A DNA stretch of 64,000 bases from Kiritimatiellia bacterium (GTDB lineage Bacteria; Verrucomicrobiota; Kiritimatiellia; JAFGHX01), in contig JAFGHX010000369.1 in NCBI GenBank assembly GCA_016929905.1, forward strand, positions 51,091-115,090, in the 5' to 3' direction. A program made the position numbers and the translations under genes. Below, piece after piece: positions 43,111 through 51,206 of this stretch. Position 1 is the first letter of the stretch, and each line of letters begins with the position of its first letter. The notes beneath the pieces were generated by a model. The model had not been told where the DNA came from, made no database searches, and saw only the letters and a list, made by a program, of their open reading frames with translations.

Positions 43111-43919
43111 CGCGCCGCTGCCCTCTCCCGCGCCCCGCATGCCCGCAGGCATTCTCTGAGAAACGATATGTCGGCAACCGCGTTCTCGAACAGTTGCCCG
43201 ATGTCCGCTGCGTGCATCCCTTCGGTGAACTCGAGGGTCCAGGAGCCCCGAAAGCCGAGCTCGCGCAAGAGCGCGACCCGTTCCTTCACGAACTCCGGAT
43301 CCTGCGAAAGGCGCATGACCGCCGGCTTGGCCGGAGGCGCCGCGCGCAGCTGCACGTGAGCGTGAGTGATCCGGGCGCCCAGGCACTCGAACCATCGCCG
43401 CAACCTGCCTTCGTCGCGGTCCATCGCGTGCACGATCGCTTCATACCCGCCGTCGCCGAGTGCATCGAACGTCTCGGCGGCGACTTCCGGCTCCTCCACC
43501 GACGTCCGCCCGTGACACTCGCACAGCAGGCGGAACGCGTCGGGCAGCGCCTCGCGCCAACGCTTCACGTTGCACGCGTATTCGGCGTGCTTCTCCTTGT
43601 CGTCGCCGAAATTGTACTTCATGCCCGCGGCGGAGAAGAACCGCGCCATCCGCGCGGCCTGCTCGCGCTGCGCACGCTCCGCGTCGGCGCAGCCCGCATA
43701 GGAATTGAAGATGACGACCGGGCACGGCGAGGCTTTGAGCCTCCGGCGTTCGTCCGGCGATGTCTTCAGCGCATGGTTCTCCCATAACTCGATCCCGTCG
43801 AAGCCGGCATCCGCCATGCGCCGGGCCCAGTCGGACACCAGGAATGACGGCTCCCTACTCGACCACCGATTCCTCTCAAGCAGAATGGTCCCGATGTACA
43901 CGCGATCGGTGTAACCCAT
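43107..43919 (-). CDS. Sugar phosphate isomerase/epimerase-like TIM-barrel protein
   Basis: A 270-residue cytoplasmic protein of the xylose isomerase-like/AP endonuclease 2 superfamily: VYIGTILLERNRWS, ADAGFDGIELWENHAL, PVVIFNSYAG, then a C-terminal GSWTLEFTEGMHA with the Glu expected as metal ligand. Members isomerise or epimerise keto-sugars or act on inosose-type compounds. It is the first gene behind promoter copy D, divergent from the AraC gene at 44187, and its TGA overlaps the ATG of the hydrolase gene. It probably processes the monosaccharide released by the secreted enzymes. Confidence 0.78.
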   Translation of the reverse strand: MGYTDRVYIGTILLERNRWSSREPSFLVSDWARRMADAGFDGIELWENHALKTSPDERRRLKASPCPVVIFNSYAGCADAERAQREQAARMARFFSAAGMKYNFGDDKEKHAEYACNVKRWREALPDAFRLLCECHGRTSVEEPEVAAETFDALGDGGYEAIVHAMDRDEGRLRRWFECLGARITHAHVQLRAAPPAKPAVMRLSQDPEFVKERVALLRELGFRGSWTLEFTEGMHAADIGQLFENAVADISFLRECLRACGARERAAAR

Positions 43920-43937
43920 GAGTCCGCCTCTCTCTCG

Positions 43938-43997
43938 CTTAGTGCTCCCCGGCGTAAATGCGCTAACGTTAGCGTATTTACGCCGGGGAGCACTAAG
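43938..43997. repeat. 60-base near-perfect palindrome at a promoter
   Basis: The 29-base arms (43938-43966 and 43969-43997) pair with one mismatch around a CG centre; the middle reads GCGCTAACGTTAGCG. It begins two bases downstream of the -10 box of promoter copy D and so spans the expected start of transcription of the TIM-barrel gene. The centre looks like a LacI-family operator, but the length of the arms also fits a small palindromic insertion. No other copy is seen in the window. Confidence 0.65.
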
Positions 43998-43999
43998 GA

Positions 44000-44068
44000 A
44001 GTGTAGTCGCCTGCGCGCCAACGCGGGAAGTCTGAGAGTTCGTCGAAAACTTGGACTCTTTGTCGACG
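44000..44068 (-). promoter_or_regulatory. AraC-type operator plus promoter, copy D
   Basis: The block at 44026-44068 (leftward GTCGACAAAGAGTCCA, then TTTTCGACGAACTCTCAG) has the strongest 20-base direct repeat. CTTCCC follows and, 19 bases on, TACACT (44000-44005). It lies between the TIM-barrel gene and the divergent AraC gene at 44187, the position expected for a regulator's own operator. Confidence 0.7.
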
Positions 44069-44186
44069 CCGAGTGGCCGTAGGGCGGCATCCGCGAGCGG
44101 CGCGCGCGGATCCGGCGGCCGGATTGCAGTTGCATTCCGGCACGGAAGCGGATTAACTCTCCCGGAACGACAGGGAGATGGACCCG

Positions 44187-45032
44187 ATGCCCGATCCGAC
44201 GCCGGTTCTGACCGTACCCGACATCCTGGCGCTGGGCGACGGCGGCTACCGCACGGACCAGCGGCCGCCGCGCCGCGAGCTGGTCGTCCCGGCGGACTCG
44301 CTCGCCGTCTGGACAAAGGGCCGGTCGACCTACCGCATGGACGAGGTGTTCGAGGTGACGCCCCCGTTCGCCACGCTGGTGCCGCGCGGGACGGTCCGGC
44401 AGGAACTGCGCGACCCGCCCATCGAGGGGTATTTCCTGCTGTTCCACGGGTACGGGCTGATCCGCAAGACCCCCGGCGCAAGGGCCGTCGGCACCGTCAC
44501 GCTGGGCGACCAGCAGATGCAGGCGCCGTACCTGAAGGAAATCAGCGCCGCGCTCGCCAACCGGCTGAGAGACATCCTTCTGAAGATCGGCAACCTGTCG
44601 GACGCGGACGTGCTCGGCAAGCTCCAACGCACCACGCTCCTGTTCGAAGCGGTGGGGCTCTACTGCGAAGCGCGGACCCGCGCGCAGGATCGGCATGCGC
44701 ACCGGGATGTCGTGCGCCTGCGCGGGCTGATCGAGAAACACGCGTGCCGCGATATGCCGATGGAGGAGATTTACGCGCAGATCAGACTGTCCCACTCTCA
44801 CGCACAAATGCTGTTCGTCAAGACGTTCGGCACCACCTCCGTCGCCTATCGCAACCGCCTGCGCCTCGAACGCGCGCGGGAACTGTTGCTTTCGACGCAG
44901 ATGAAAGTGCGCGAGGTCTCGGAAACCGTCGGGTTCGCCGACCCGGCCTACTTCTCGCGCGCGTTCCGCGCCGCGTTCGGCGTGTCACCCTCCCGCTTCA
45001 TCTACCAGTCCGGGGATCGTACGGAAGCGTAG
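44187..45032 (+). CDS. AraC-family regulator, candidate controller of the local regulon
   Basis: A 281-residue protein with an N-terminal sensor (about 5-135, with AVWTKGRSTYRMDEVFEV and FLLFHGYGLIR) that is not closely related to the other three AraC proteins here. The C-terminal AraC domain (about 175-275) has RLSHSHAQMLFVKTFG, KVREVSETVGFADPAYFSRAFRAAF and the terminal GVSPSRF. The ATG at 44187 is nine bases from AGGGAG; the ATG at 44178 abuts it and is less likely. It is divergent from the TIM-barrel gene across promoter copy D. Position and the AraC-like half-site spacing make it the best candidate for binding all five sites. Confidence 0.9.
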   Translation: MPDPTPVLTVPDILALGDGGYRTDQRPPRRELVVPADSLAVWTKGRSTYRMDEVFEVTPPFATLVPRGTVRQELRDPPIEGYFLLFHGYGLIRKTPGARAVGTVTLGDQQMQAPYLKEISAALANRLRDILLKIGNLSDADVLGKLQRTTLLFEAVGLYCEARTRAQDRHAHRDVVRLRGLIEKHACRDMPMEEIYAQIRLSHSHAQMLFVKTFGTTSVAYRNRLRLERARELLLSTQMKVREVSETVGFADPAYFSRAFRAAFGVSPSRFIYQSGDRTEA

Positions 45033-45060
45033 CGGTTCGGTGCTTCCGTCGCATGTTCGG

Positions 45061-45315
45061 CTAGTAATGATATCGGGCCTGGGCAATCTGGATTTCACCC
45101 TTCTCGACAGCATATACGAGACGGCGTTCCGCAATGATGCGCCGAGACCAGAAACCGGCGAAGTCGTGCCTCAAGGGTTCCGGCTTGCCCAGACCTTCGA
45201 AGGGTTCACGGTCTATGTCTTTGATGAGACGCACGATTCGCGTCGCCATCTTTCGATCGTGCTCAAGCCAGTAACAGAAATCCTCCCATCCTCGATCCGC
45301 AAAGACGACAGTCAT
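45061..45315 (-). CDS. yoeB: YoeB-family mRNA interferase toxin
   Basis: An 84-residue RelE-superfamily toxin of the YoeB branch: GWEDFCYWLEHDRKMATRIVRL, then GLGKPEPLRHDFAGFWSRRI, ERRLVYAVE and the terminal QARYHY. The catalytic Glu/Arg/His-Tyr positions of YoeB are all present, so it should be an active ribosome-dependent ribonuclease. It overlaps the antitoxin gene by four bases. It is the only intact toxin-antitoxin pair of the window. Confidence 0.92.
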   Translation of the reverse strand: MTVVFADRGWEDFCYWLEHDRKMATRIVRLIKDIDREPFEGLGKPEPLRHDFAGFWSRRIIAERRLVYAVEKGEIQIAQARYHY

Positions 45316-45569
45316 GTCAGCTCCGGCAGCCTTCGCTTGCGCCCTTTTCCCGCACGTAACTGGTCAACGGCTTCGCGCAGGCGCTTTGCGTTTTTCGGGC
45401 TGCGCAGGAGGTAGGCCGTTTCTTCCAGCGACTCGTAGTCGTCAAGAGAAATCATGACGACAGCTTGGTCTCGACGCCGGGTGATCACGACGGGATCGTG
45501 ATCCTCGCACACTCGCGACATGGTGCGTGCAAGGTTCTCTCTGGCCGCCGTGTAGGTTATGGCTTTCAT
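45312..45569 (-). CDS. yefM: YefM-family antitoxin
   Basis: An 85-residue Phd/YefM antitoxin: MKAITYTAARENLARTMSRV is the DNA-binding fold, VVITRRRDQAVVMISLDDYESL is the dimer core, and the C-terminal tail (about 55-85) binds the toxin. It is translated just before yoeB with a four-base overlap. It is expected to repress its own promoter upstream of 45569, together with the toxin. Confidence 0.92.
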   Translation of the reverse strand: MKAITYTAARENLARTMSRVCEDHDPVVITRRRDQAVVMISLDDYESLEETAYLLRSPKNAKRLREAVDQLRAGKGRKRRLPELT

Positions 45570-45742
45570 ATGGACGGGATAACGTACAGTTCAGGTGTTG
45601 GCAAGTCCCTCTTGCTTCTTCTCTTCCGCCGCGATCGCCGACGAACGGAGGCGCTGAGGATTCGGCGCGTCTTCGCGCCGATATCCTGCGCTGGGTTCGG
45701 AGTCCGTTGTCAGTTGTCCCGGAACGTTCGGTGTTCTTTCTG

Positions 45743-45842
45743 CTGGAGGGCGAGGCTGCGCCGAGCCGCCCGCCAGTCCCGGACTTGCCCGTGGAAGCGG
45801 CTCGGCACAGCCTTCCGCCGCCGGCGGACAGGCAGCCCTCCC
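45743..45842. repeat. GGAGGG-type palindromic repeat, variant
   Basis: The inner arms GGCTGCGCCGAGCCGC (45754-45769) and GCGGCTCGGCACAGCC (45797-45812) pair with one mismatch, and outer TGGAGGGC and GCAGCCCTCC ends complete the structure. The outer core is the same as in the repeats at 10283, 14407 and 53579 while the stem sequence differs. It lies in the 447-base gap 45570-46016, which has no convincing gene; a short tandem (ACAAAGAGTAAGACAAAGA, 45888-45906) follows it. Confidence 0.55.
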
Positions 45843-46016
45843 TTCAGACCGATGGTCTGTCTCGCCGGGCTGCAGACGAAGAGCAGGACAAAGAGTAAGA
45901 CAAAGAAACTCTCTTGTTCCGTTTCTTCCGGTGTCGCTCCGAACGTGGAAATCACCGGACCGGTGACCGCGCTTCGGCGCGGTTGCCGGGTACGGTGCAT
46001 TTCGTGGTTCGTCGCC

Positions 46017-46247
46017 CTAGTGGGCAGCTTTGACCTGGGACTTGGCGATCCTTATGAGGGAACGCAATGCGTTGTTGACGGAAGCATCGTCGTCGAAGAC
46101 GCGTGCAACGTCCGCCTCAAGACGCACGAGATTAGTGCCGGCACGGAATCGTTTGGCATATTTCCCTCGGACTCCGCCTTTGAGCTGAGAGAAATCGTAT
46201 TCCGGGCGCAGGTCGTCCACGGACTCTGTCTTATTGCCCTTCTTCAT
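46017..46247 (-). CDS. Small conserved protein, antitoxin-like
   Basis: A 76-residue protein, MKKGNKTESVDDLRPEYDF, then GGVRGKYAKRFRAGTNLVRL, ending DDASVNNALRSLIRIAKSQ. The EYDFS...GGVRGKY...PDVA-like...ASVNEALR pattern is a recurrent small protein in many bacterial genomes, often beside toxin-like genes, and I regard it as antitoxin-like without proof. No toxin partner is adjacent, although yefM/yoeB is 450 bases away. The ATG at 46247 is used; an upstream GTG at 46262 is possible. Confidence 0.65.
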   Translation of the reverse strand: MKKGNKTESVDDLRPEYDFSQLKGGVRGKYAKRFRAGTNLVRLEADVARVFDDDASVNNALRSLIRIAKSQVKAAH

Positions 46248-46926
46248 AATACCGTCGTTCACGTCGAGTCAGTTCATTTCTCCGAGCCGAACAAGTGATT
46301 CTACGGATCCAGATATCATTCCGAAGGGGATGATCAAGGTCAAGTGGGAAAGTTGCCGCTTGAGAGGTGGCTTGCCAAGCGCGCATTTCTTGGCCATCCT
46401 GCCGCATATCTTGCCGAATGGGATGATATGCGGAAGAGTCAGCTGTATCATGTTGCCGGTCTCTGACGAGACTGTCCGGTGTTTCGACCATTGCCGCATC
46501 TGCATCCCAAGGGGTGCTCTCTTTCTCCGCTGCCGAACGTCGCCCCTCACGGGCGCGCGGCCCCCGCGCGGCCGTGCAGGGGCTGGTTCTGGGCATCTTT
46601 GTCGTCCTGTTCGCCTTCGCGGCGCAAGACTGCGGTTCGCCAGTCGTGGCGATACGGCTGTCCAAGCAGATTAGGGCGAAAGATCAGGGGGCCATCAGTG
46701 AGATCCTTGTCTTCCACCGGCACGGCAGAGCCGGCACAACATTGGCCTACCCCTTCGGGTTGGGGCTGTTTTGCCCGTGCTCGGCGTTGCGCGCTCGTCA
46801 CAGACCCGGCGGGTATGCTCCTCGCGCGCGCCTTGAGCATGGGCAAAACAGCCGCCGGCAAGATGTGAACTTATTTCTGCGCGAACCCTTGGCCCGGGCG
46901 CGATGGCGGCGACTGGCCGAGGCGGC
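46248..46926. repeat. Repeat-rich gene-free region
   Basis: Two related palindromic units occur: 46313-46336 (ATATCATTCCGAAGGGG...) and 46402-46433 (CCGCATATC and GATATGCGG arms around a CCGAATGGG core), both centred on CCGAA-N-GGGATGAT. At 46864-46890 is the second copy of the 27-base repeat found at 17050. The long rightward frame over this region is antisense to the permease and lacks family features. No gene is called. Confidence 0.5.
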
Positions 46927-47478
46927 TCATCCGAGGCGGAACCCTCTGGCGACGAACGTCGCGATCAGCCCGGCGACGGGCGGGAAGAAGAAGACGGCGA
47001 GGAAGCGGATGACCGCCATTCTCCAGCCGAGTATCCCGATCTCCATGGGGATGCGGTGCACGGCCAGCAGCGACCAGCTTGTGAGAAAGGCGACGATCGT
47101 GCCGGCGCCCGCCCCGGCCTTCATGAGGCCCACCACAATGGGTAACGTGATGAACGGGCCGCCGGGTGTGAGCGCACCCGCCGCGGTGCCGACCCATATG
47201 CCGCGCCATCCGGACTCGGGCCCGACCCAGTTCGTCAGGGATTCCTTTGGCAAGAGCGCCATGGCCAGCCCTGCGACGAAGAATGCCGCCACGATGAGCG
47301 GCAATGTCTCGACCAGCATCTGCCAGGCCATCTTTGTTCCCCGCACGTGCGAGGCGTCCTTTCTCGAAAACGCAACCACGAACAGGATCAGGGCTACCGC
47401 GAACAGGACAAGGGTGGAAATCAACATGGAATGCGATCCCTTCTGCTTCGCTTTCTTGCGCGGCATCGTCACCATCAT
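46927..47478 (-). CDS. Half-size permease (DUF318/YraQ-like)
   Basis: A 183-residue inner-membrane protein with about five hydrophobic segments (LISTLVLFAVALILFVVAF; LVETLPLIVAAFFVAGLAMAL; a GTAAGALTPGGPFITLPIV loop; FLTSWSLLAV; FLAVFFFPPVAGLIATFVA). The repeated GALTPGGPF and LPKESLTNWVG motifs are those of YraQ-type permeases, which are normally about twice this length. Half-size versions are known, usually as a pair; no second half is next to this gene. The start at 47478 follows GGGAG; an internal ATG at 47427 would also give all membrane segments. Substrate unknown (metal(loid) export in some relatives). Confidence 0.75.
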   Translation of the reverse strand: MMVTMPRKKAKQKGSHSMLISTLVLFAVALILFVVAFSRKDASHVRGTKMAWQMLVETLPLIVAAFFVAGLAMALLPKESLTNWVGPESGWRGIWVGTAAGALTPGGPFITLPIVVGLMKAGAGAGTIVAFLTSWSLLAVHRIPMEIGILGWRMAVIRFLAVFFFPPVAGLIATFVARGFRLG

Positions 47479-47797
47479 CGTACTCCCATCATCGATCATG
47501 GCAGGGGACCGTGCAGCCTGCAAGATCCCAATCGCGGATTCTCGCCGAAATTCGGATGGGGAATCTGTCTTCCGTCTCCCCGGCCTCGCGCGCATTCGCG
47601 ATCACGCGGCCCGGCGGGGCCGGTCGAGCGCAGACCCTGCCGCTTGTCAAACGGGACTCCGGGCGGCCCCGCCATCTGCTGCGCGGCAGGAAGACACGCG
47701 CGGACGCTATGGCCGTCAGGGCCGGGCCGGCTCCGCCTCGGGCCGGGGCGTGGGCCGGTAGGCGAACCGCGTGATTGCGCAGGCTGAACACATGTCC
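47479..47797. other. Intergenic region without recognisable features
   Basis: 319 bases between the half-permease and the NodB deacetylase gene. Frames on both strands are compositionally driven and carry no family motif. I see no repeat, RNA gene or clear promoter. Confidence 0.4.
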
Positions 47798-49186
47798 TCA
47801 GGCCTGCCCGCCGACGGCCGGCCGCGCCGACCAGCTTTGCTGCCAGGTATAGGTGCGGATGCGGCCGGGATCGAAGCCCTCGGGCAGCGAGTGTGCGCCG
47901 ATCCGCACGTCCGCGAACAGCTCGCGCTGACAGCGCGGATGGGCCGGCTGCGGTCGCAGCCGCACCGCGCCGGCTCGCCTGCCGGCCGCCTGCTCGAGCG
48001 CGTCGGCCATCGCCATGAAGAATGTTGTCGGCGGAACCCGCCTCCCGTCCAGGAGCACCTGGCTCGGCAGCCGATGGTGGACGTCGATCTCACGTTCGAT
48101 CTGGGCGCAAGCGGCCGCCACCTGCCGCGCGGTGCTCCGCCGCGGTGTCGCCAGAGTGCGCGCGGGTTCCGGCGGGCCCAGCACGCGTCGCACGGGCACG
48201 CGCGTCGGCAGCGCGCCGGCAGCCTGCCAGTGCGTGAGGGCCAGGGACATCGCGCCGCAGATGTCCGCCGCCGACAACCAGCCCGCGCCGAGCCGCTGGT
48301 AGTCGAATCGCCGCCGCGCCGCCGCCGCGGCGCGCCGCAACTGCGCGGCCGAGATCCAGCGGCTCGCCTCCCGGTGCAGCGCGACCAGGTCCGTCAGCGT
48401 CACCAGCTCGACGTCGCGCTGCCGCCGCGCCAGTTTCAACAGCGCTTCGAACACCCGCACGCGGCGCCGCAGCTCGGCCGGCGCCACGACGGGCGGCGGC
48501 ACCCACTTGGCCTTGGGCGGGATGTTGCCTTTCGGCCGGATGTTGTGCACGTCGTAGAAGGTGTCCGTCGTGTACTTGCACGGGTGCGACCCCATCACGA
48601 GCGGGGTGCCCGTGCCCGCCACCTTCTTCTTCAAAGCCAGGAAGTCCCGTTCCATGTCGGCGGCCGTCTGCCCGGCGCGCAGGTAGCGGTCGAACGGGAA
48701 GTTGTACGGGCCGAGCAGCATGTTCATGTACCAGATCAGCCCGCCGGCGCGCGGCAGGTAGGAGCAGGGCAGGAACATCTCCATGCCCAGCAGCCGCATG
48801 GCGTAGATCTCCTGCGGCGCCTGGTTGCCGTCCGGCCGTATCCAGGCCACGGGCCGGCGGCCGAAGACCTCGGCGACATCCTCGACGCCGTGCCGCTCGT
48901 GGTGCAGGACGAAGTCGAGCCCCTCGTCCCACGTCATGCCGGCGAGCACCCGCGACGTGTTCGGCCAGAACATGTGCGTGTTGGAGTGATAGTGCACCTC
49001 GTGCGCCTTGACGGCCTCGATCACGTCCCGGCGGCCCCGCGTCCACAGCGCGCGCGCCTTGTCGCCGACCAGCGCGAAGCAGATACGTACGCCCAGCCGC
49101 GACGCGGTCTGTGCGAGCGCCTTGAGCGCGTCATCCGTTTCCGGCGTCACGAAATCTTCGGTGTCGAACGAGAACGCCATCCGCAT
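47798..49186 (-). CDS. NodB-like polysaccharide deacetylase family protein
   Basis: A 462-residue protein without signal peptide. The NodB fold occupies about 1-290: DTEDF at 8-12 (first Asp motif), HSNTH at 67-71 (two His metal ligands), RPDGN at about 120 and MGSHPCKY at about 210. The C-terminal 170 residues are helical, Ala/Arg-rich and unassigned. Such proteins remove N- or O-acetyl groups from glycans. It ends an operon with PIG-L, M14 and GH20-like genes (53 bases after the PIG-L stop), suggesting intracellular deacetylation of N-acetylated oligosaccharides. Confidence 0.78.
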   Translation of the reverse strand: MRMAFSFDTEDFVTPETDDALKALAQTASRLGVRICFALVGDKARALWTRGRRDVIEAVKAHEVHYHSNTHMFWPNTSRVLAGMTWDEGLDFVLHHERHGVEDVAEVFGRRPVAWIRPDGNQAPQEIYAMRLLGMEMFLPCSYLPRAGGLIWYMNMLLGPYNFPFDRYLRAGQTAADMERDFLALKKKVAGTGTPLVMGSHPCKYTTDTFYDVHNIRPKGNIPPKAKWVPPPVVAPAELRRRVRVFEALLKLARRQRDVELVTLTDLVALHREASRWISAAQLRRAAAAARRRFDYQRLGAGWLSAADICGAMSLALTHWQAAGALPTRVPVRRVLGPPEPARTLATPRRSTARQVAAACAQIEREIDVHHRLPSQVLLDGRRVPPTTFFMAMADALEQAAGRRAGAVRLRPQPAHPRCQRELFADVRIGAHSLPEGFDPGRIRTYTWQQSWSARPAVGGQA

Positions 49187-49239
49187 TCCGTCTGCCCCTC
49201 TCTGCCCCGCCGCCACGGCCCGCCGCGCGCCGCCCCTCC

Positions 49240-50013
49240 TCACGTGTGCCGGGCGCTGGCCACCCGCTTGAACGGCTCGGCATAGGTCACCCCGGCCACG
49301 CCGCCCCACCAGGCACACTGCCGCAGCGCCCGCTCGCGTTGCGGTTCGGTATCCAGGTACTGGCTCTTGTGGCAGGCCATGGCCCGCAGTTTGATCTCCA
49401 TCCAGTCGGTGATGTCGATCAGCACGTCCGGCGCGAGCAGCAGCACGTCGCCGCTGCTCTGGCGCCTGGCCGTGAACCACAGTTCGCCCAGCGCCACCTC
49501 GCGCGCGGCCAGCCGGAACGCGCTGTGCACGAGGTGCGCGGCCGCGCCGTGCTCCGGGTTGCCGTTCGCGATCGAGTGGGTGGCGACGATCTCCGGCGCG
49601 TATTTCACCAGCACGTCGGCCACGTCGCGAATACTCGACTCCAGGTATTGCGCGGCGACCAGCGGCGGCCGCCCGGGCAGGTCCGGATCGTCGTAGGCCG
49701 GCTCGCCGAAGAACACGCGCTTCCCGTCCCGGACGTAGCTGTTCTCCTTGAAGTCCAGGAACTCGAGCGTCACGCCGAGGATCTCGGCGGCCGCGCGCGC
49801 CTCGCGATGGCGGACCTCCATCGTCTCGCGCGGGCCCAGGACGAAGTAGTCCTCCTTGCGCCCCGTCACCGATGCGCCGCACAGGTTGTTCGTCAGCATC
49901 ACGGATACGCCGCGGTACCCCTTGGCCATGTACTTCGCCAGTGTACCCGCGGCGCGCAGTTCCATGTCGTCCGCATGGGCGCCCAGAAACATGATCGTCT
50001 TCTCGTTCGGCAT
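49240..50013 (-). CDS. PIG-L family deacetylase
   Basis: A 257-residue cytoplasmic protein with LGAHADDMEL at 10-19 (the family's AHPDDxE motif with Pro replaced by Ala, metal-binding residues intact), VSVMLTNN, HREARAAAEILGV and HGAAAH (the later His motif). PIG-L enzymes remove acetyl groups from GlcNAc-type sugars. It lies 13 bases after the M14 gene's stop with GGAGGGC ahead of the ATG, in the same operon as a GH20-like hexosaminidase, which fits processing of released N-acetylhexosamine. Confidence 0.88.
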   Translation of the reverse strand: MPNEKTIMFLGAHADDMELRAAGTLAKYMAKGYRGVSVMLTNNLCGASVTGRKEDYFVLGPRETMEVRHREARAAAEILGVTLEFLDFKENSYVRDGKRVFFGEPAYDDPDLPGRPPLVAAQYLESSIRDVADVLVKYAPEIVATHSIANGNPEHGAAAHLVHSAFRLAAREVALGELWFTARRQSSGDVLLLAPDVLIDITDWMEIKLRAMACHKSQYLDTEPQRERALRQCAWWGGVAGVTYAEPFKRVASARHT

Positions 50014-50026
50014 CGCATGCCCTCCT

Positions 50027-51142
50027 TTACGCCTTCTGCGGGTCTCTCGGCCGGAACCGGTAGCGGTTGCCGAACGCGCAGATTTCGTCGATCGCGTGCA
50101 GCCCGATATCCAGGATGCCCTGATGCGTGTCCGGCACGTTCTTCCAGCCCTGCGGGAACTCGACCAGGAGCGGCAACGCCCCGCACGCGTGATAGGCCAT
50201 CGCCTCCTGGCCCCAGGTCTCGCCGCTGTAGGGGCCGGGCCGCTGCACGATCCCGCTCTTGGCCAGTCCCGCACGCCGGCAGCGCATGCCGACCAGTGCG
50301 GCGATCTGAGCGACGCGCTGCCGGTAGTGCGATGGAATGAAGGTGTTCGGCGCCTCGACCAGCGACCCGTTGTCCGAGTGCGAGAACAGGACGCAGTCCG
50401 GCAGCTCACGGCGCGCGTAACGCAGCCACGCCGTGGTCTCCGGCTGCGCATCCGCGCCCAACGGCGGCTCGCCCAGCAGGTTGATGCCGGCGTCGTTCAT
50501 GTAGGTGCCTACGATGCGGAACTGCGCCGTGCTCATCGGTTGATAGAGCTTGGAGGCCGGCCAGTGGATGATTTCGCCGTTATGGCGCATGCCCTGCGAG
50601 ATCATGGCGTGGTAGTCGGGGTTCACGTTCAGCCAACTCACGTGGTCGAGGGCCCGCTCGCGGCCGTCCACATTCAGAATCGGAACGATCAGGAAGCGGT
50701 GCCGGCGCCCCTCCTCAGCCATCGCCGGCCACTCCCGCCCGAGCAGATCCTTGCCCGTTACGACGATGTTCAGGTAGTTGAGCATCGCGACGGTGCCTTC
50801 GCATTCCGTGCCGTGCGTGGCGCCCACGAACAGCAGGACCTGCCGACGCCGCTCGCCTTTGCCGTAGAACGCGCTCGGATCGCGCCCGGCGATCGCCTGC
50901 TGCAGGCTGCTCGATGTGCGGCCCGGCAGCATCTCGCGTTCGCCCCAGGCCGCCGCCACGATGGGGCGGCCGCCGGCGGTCTGGCCGATTTCCTCCACCG
51001 TGACCCCCGCGAGCGATTCAAGGAAGGCCCGGATCTCTTTCGGCTTGGTCAACCACCACGGCGGCGCCTGGGTCGGGTCTGCACCTGGCTGCGGTAACGC
51101 GCGCGCGTGGTTCGGCGCTGTCTGGTTCGTCACCTCCGTCAT
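50027..51142 (-). CDS. M14-family zinc carboxypeptidase-like protein
   Basis: A 371-residue protein with GATHGTECEGT at about 107-117 (His-x-x-Glu metal motif), IVPILNVDGRE, NVNPDYHAMI and LVEFPQGW near the end. There is no signal peptide. Relatives include peptidoglycan peptidases and succinylglutamate desuccinylase/aspartoacylase-like amidases, so the substrate could be a peptide or an N-acyl group. It is transcribed between the GH20-like and PIG-L genes (64 and 13 base gaps). Confidence 0.82.
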   Translation of the reverse strand: MTEVTNQTAPNHARALPQPGADPTQAPPWWLTKPKEIRAFLESLAGVTVEEIGQTAGGRPIVAAAWGEREMLPGRTSSSLQQAIAGRDPSAFYGKGERRRQVLLFVGATHGTECEGTVAMLNYLNIVVTGKDLLGREWPAMAEEGRRHRFLIVPILNVDGRERALDHVSWLNVNPDYHAMISQGMRHNGEIIHWPASKLYQPMSTAQFRIVGTYMNDAGINLLGEPPLGADAQPETTAWLRYARRELPDCVLFSHSDNGSLVEAPNTFIPSHYRQRVAQIAALVGMRCRRAGLAKSGIVQRPGPYSGETWGQEAMAYHACGALPLLVEFPQGWKNVPDTHQGILDIGLHAIDEICAFGNRYRFRPRDPQKA

Positions 51143-51206
51143 GGGTCTGTTCTCCTTCCTGTTCGGGCGCGCGAAGATCCGTGGCGCGGCGCGTGCAGAC
51201 GGCTGT

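Noticed and set aside
46514..47761. A 415-codon rightward open frame
   Set aside because: It covers a repeat-rich region and runs antisense to the half-permease, whose membrane segments and family motifs are clear.
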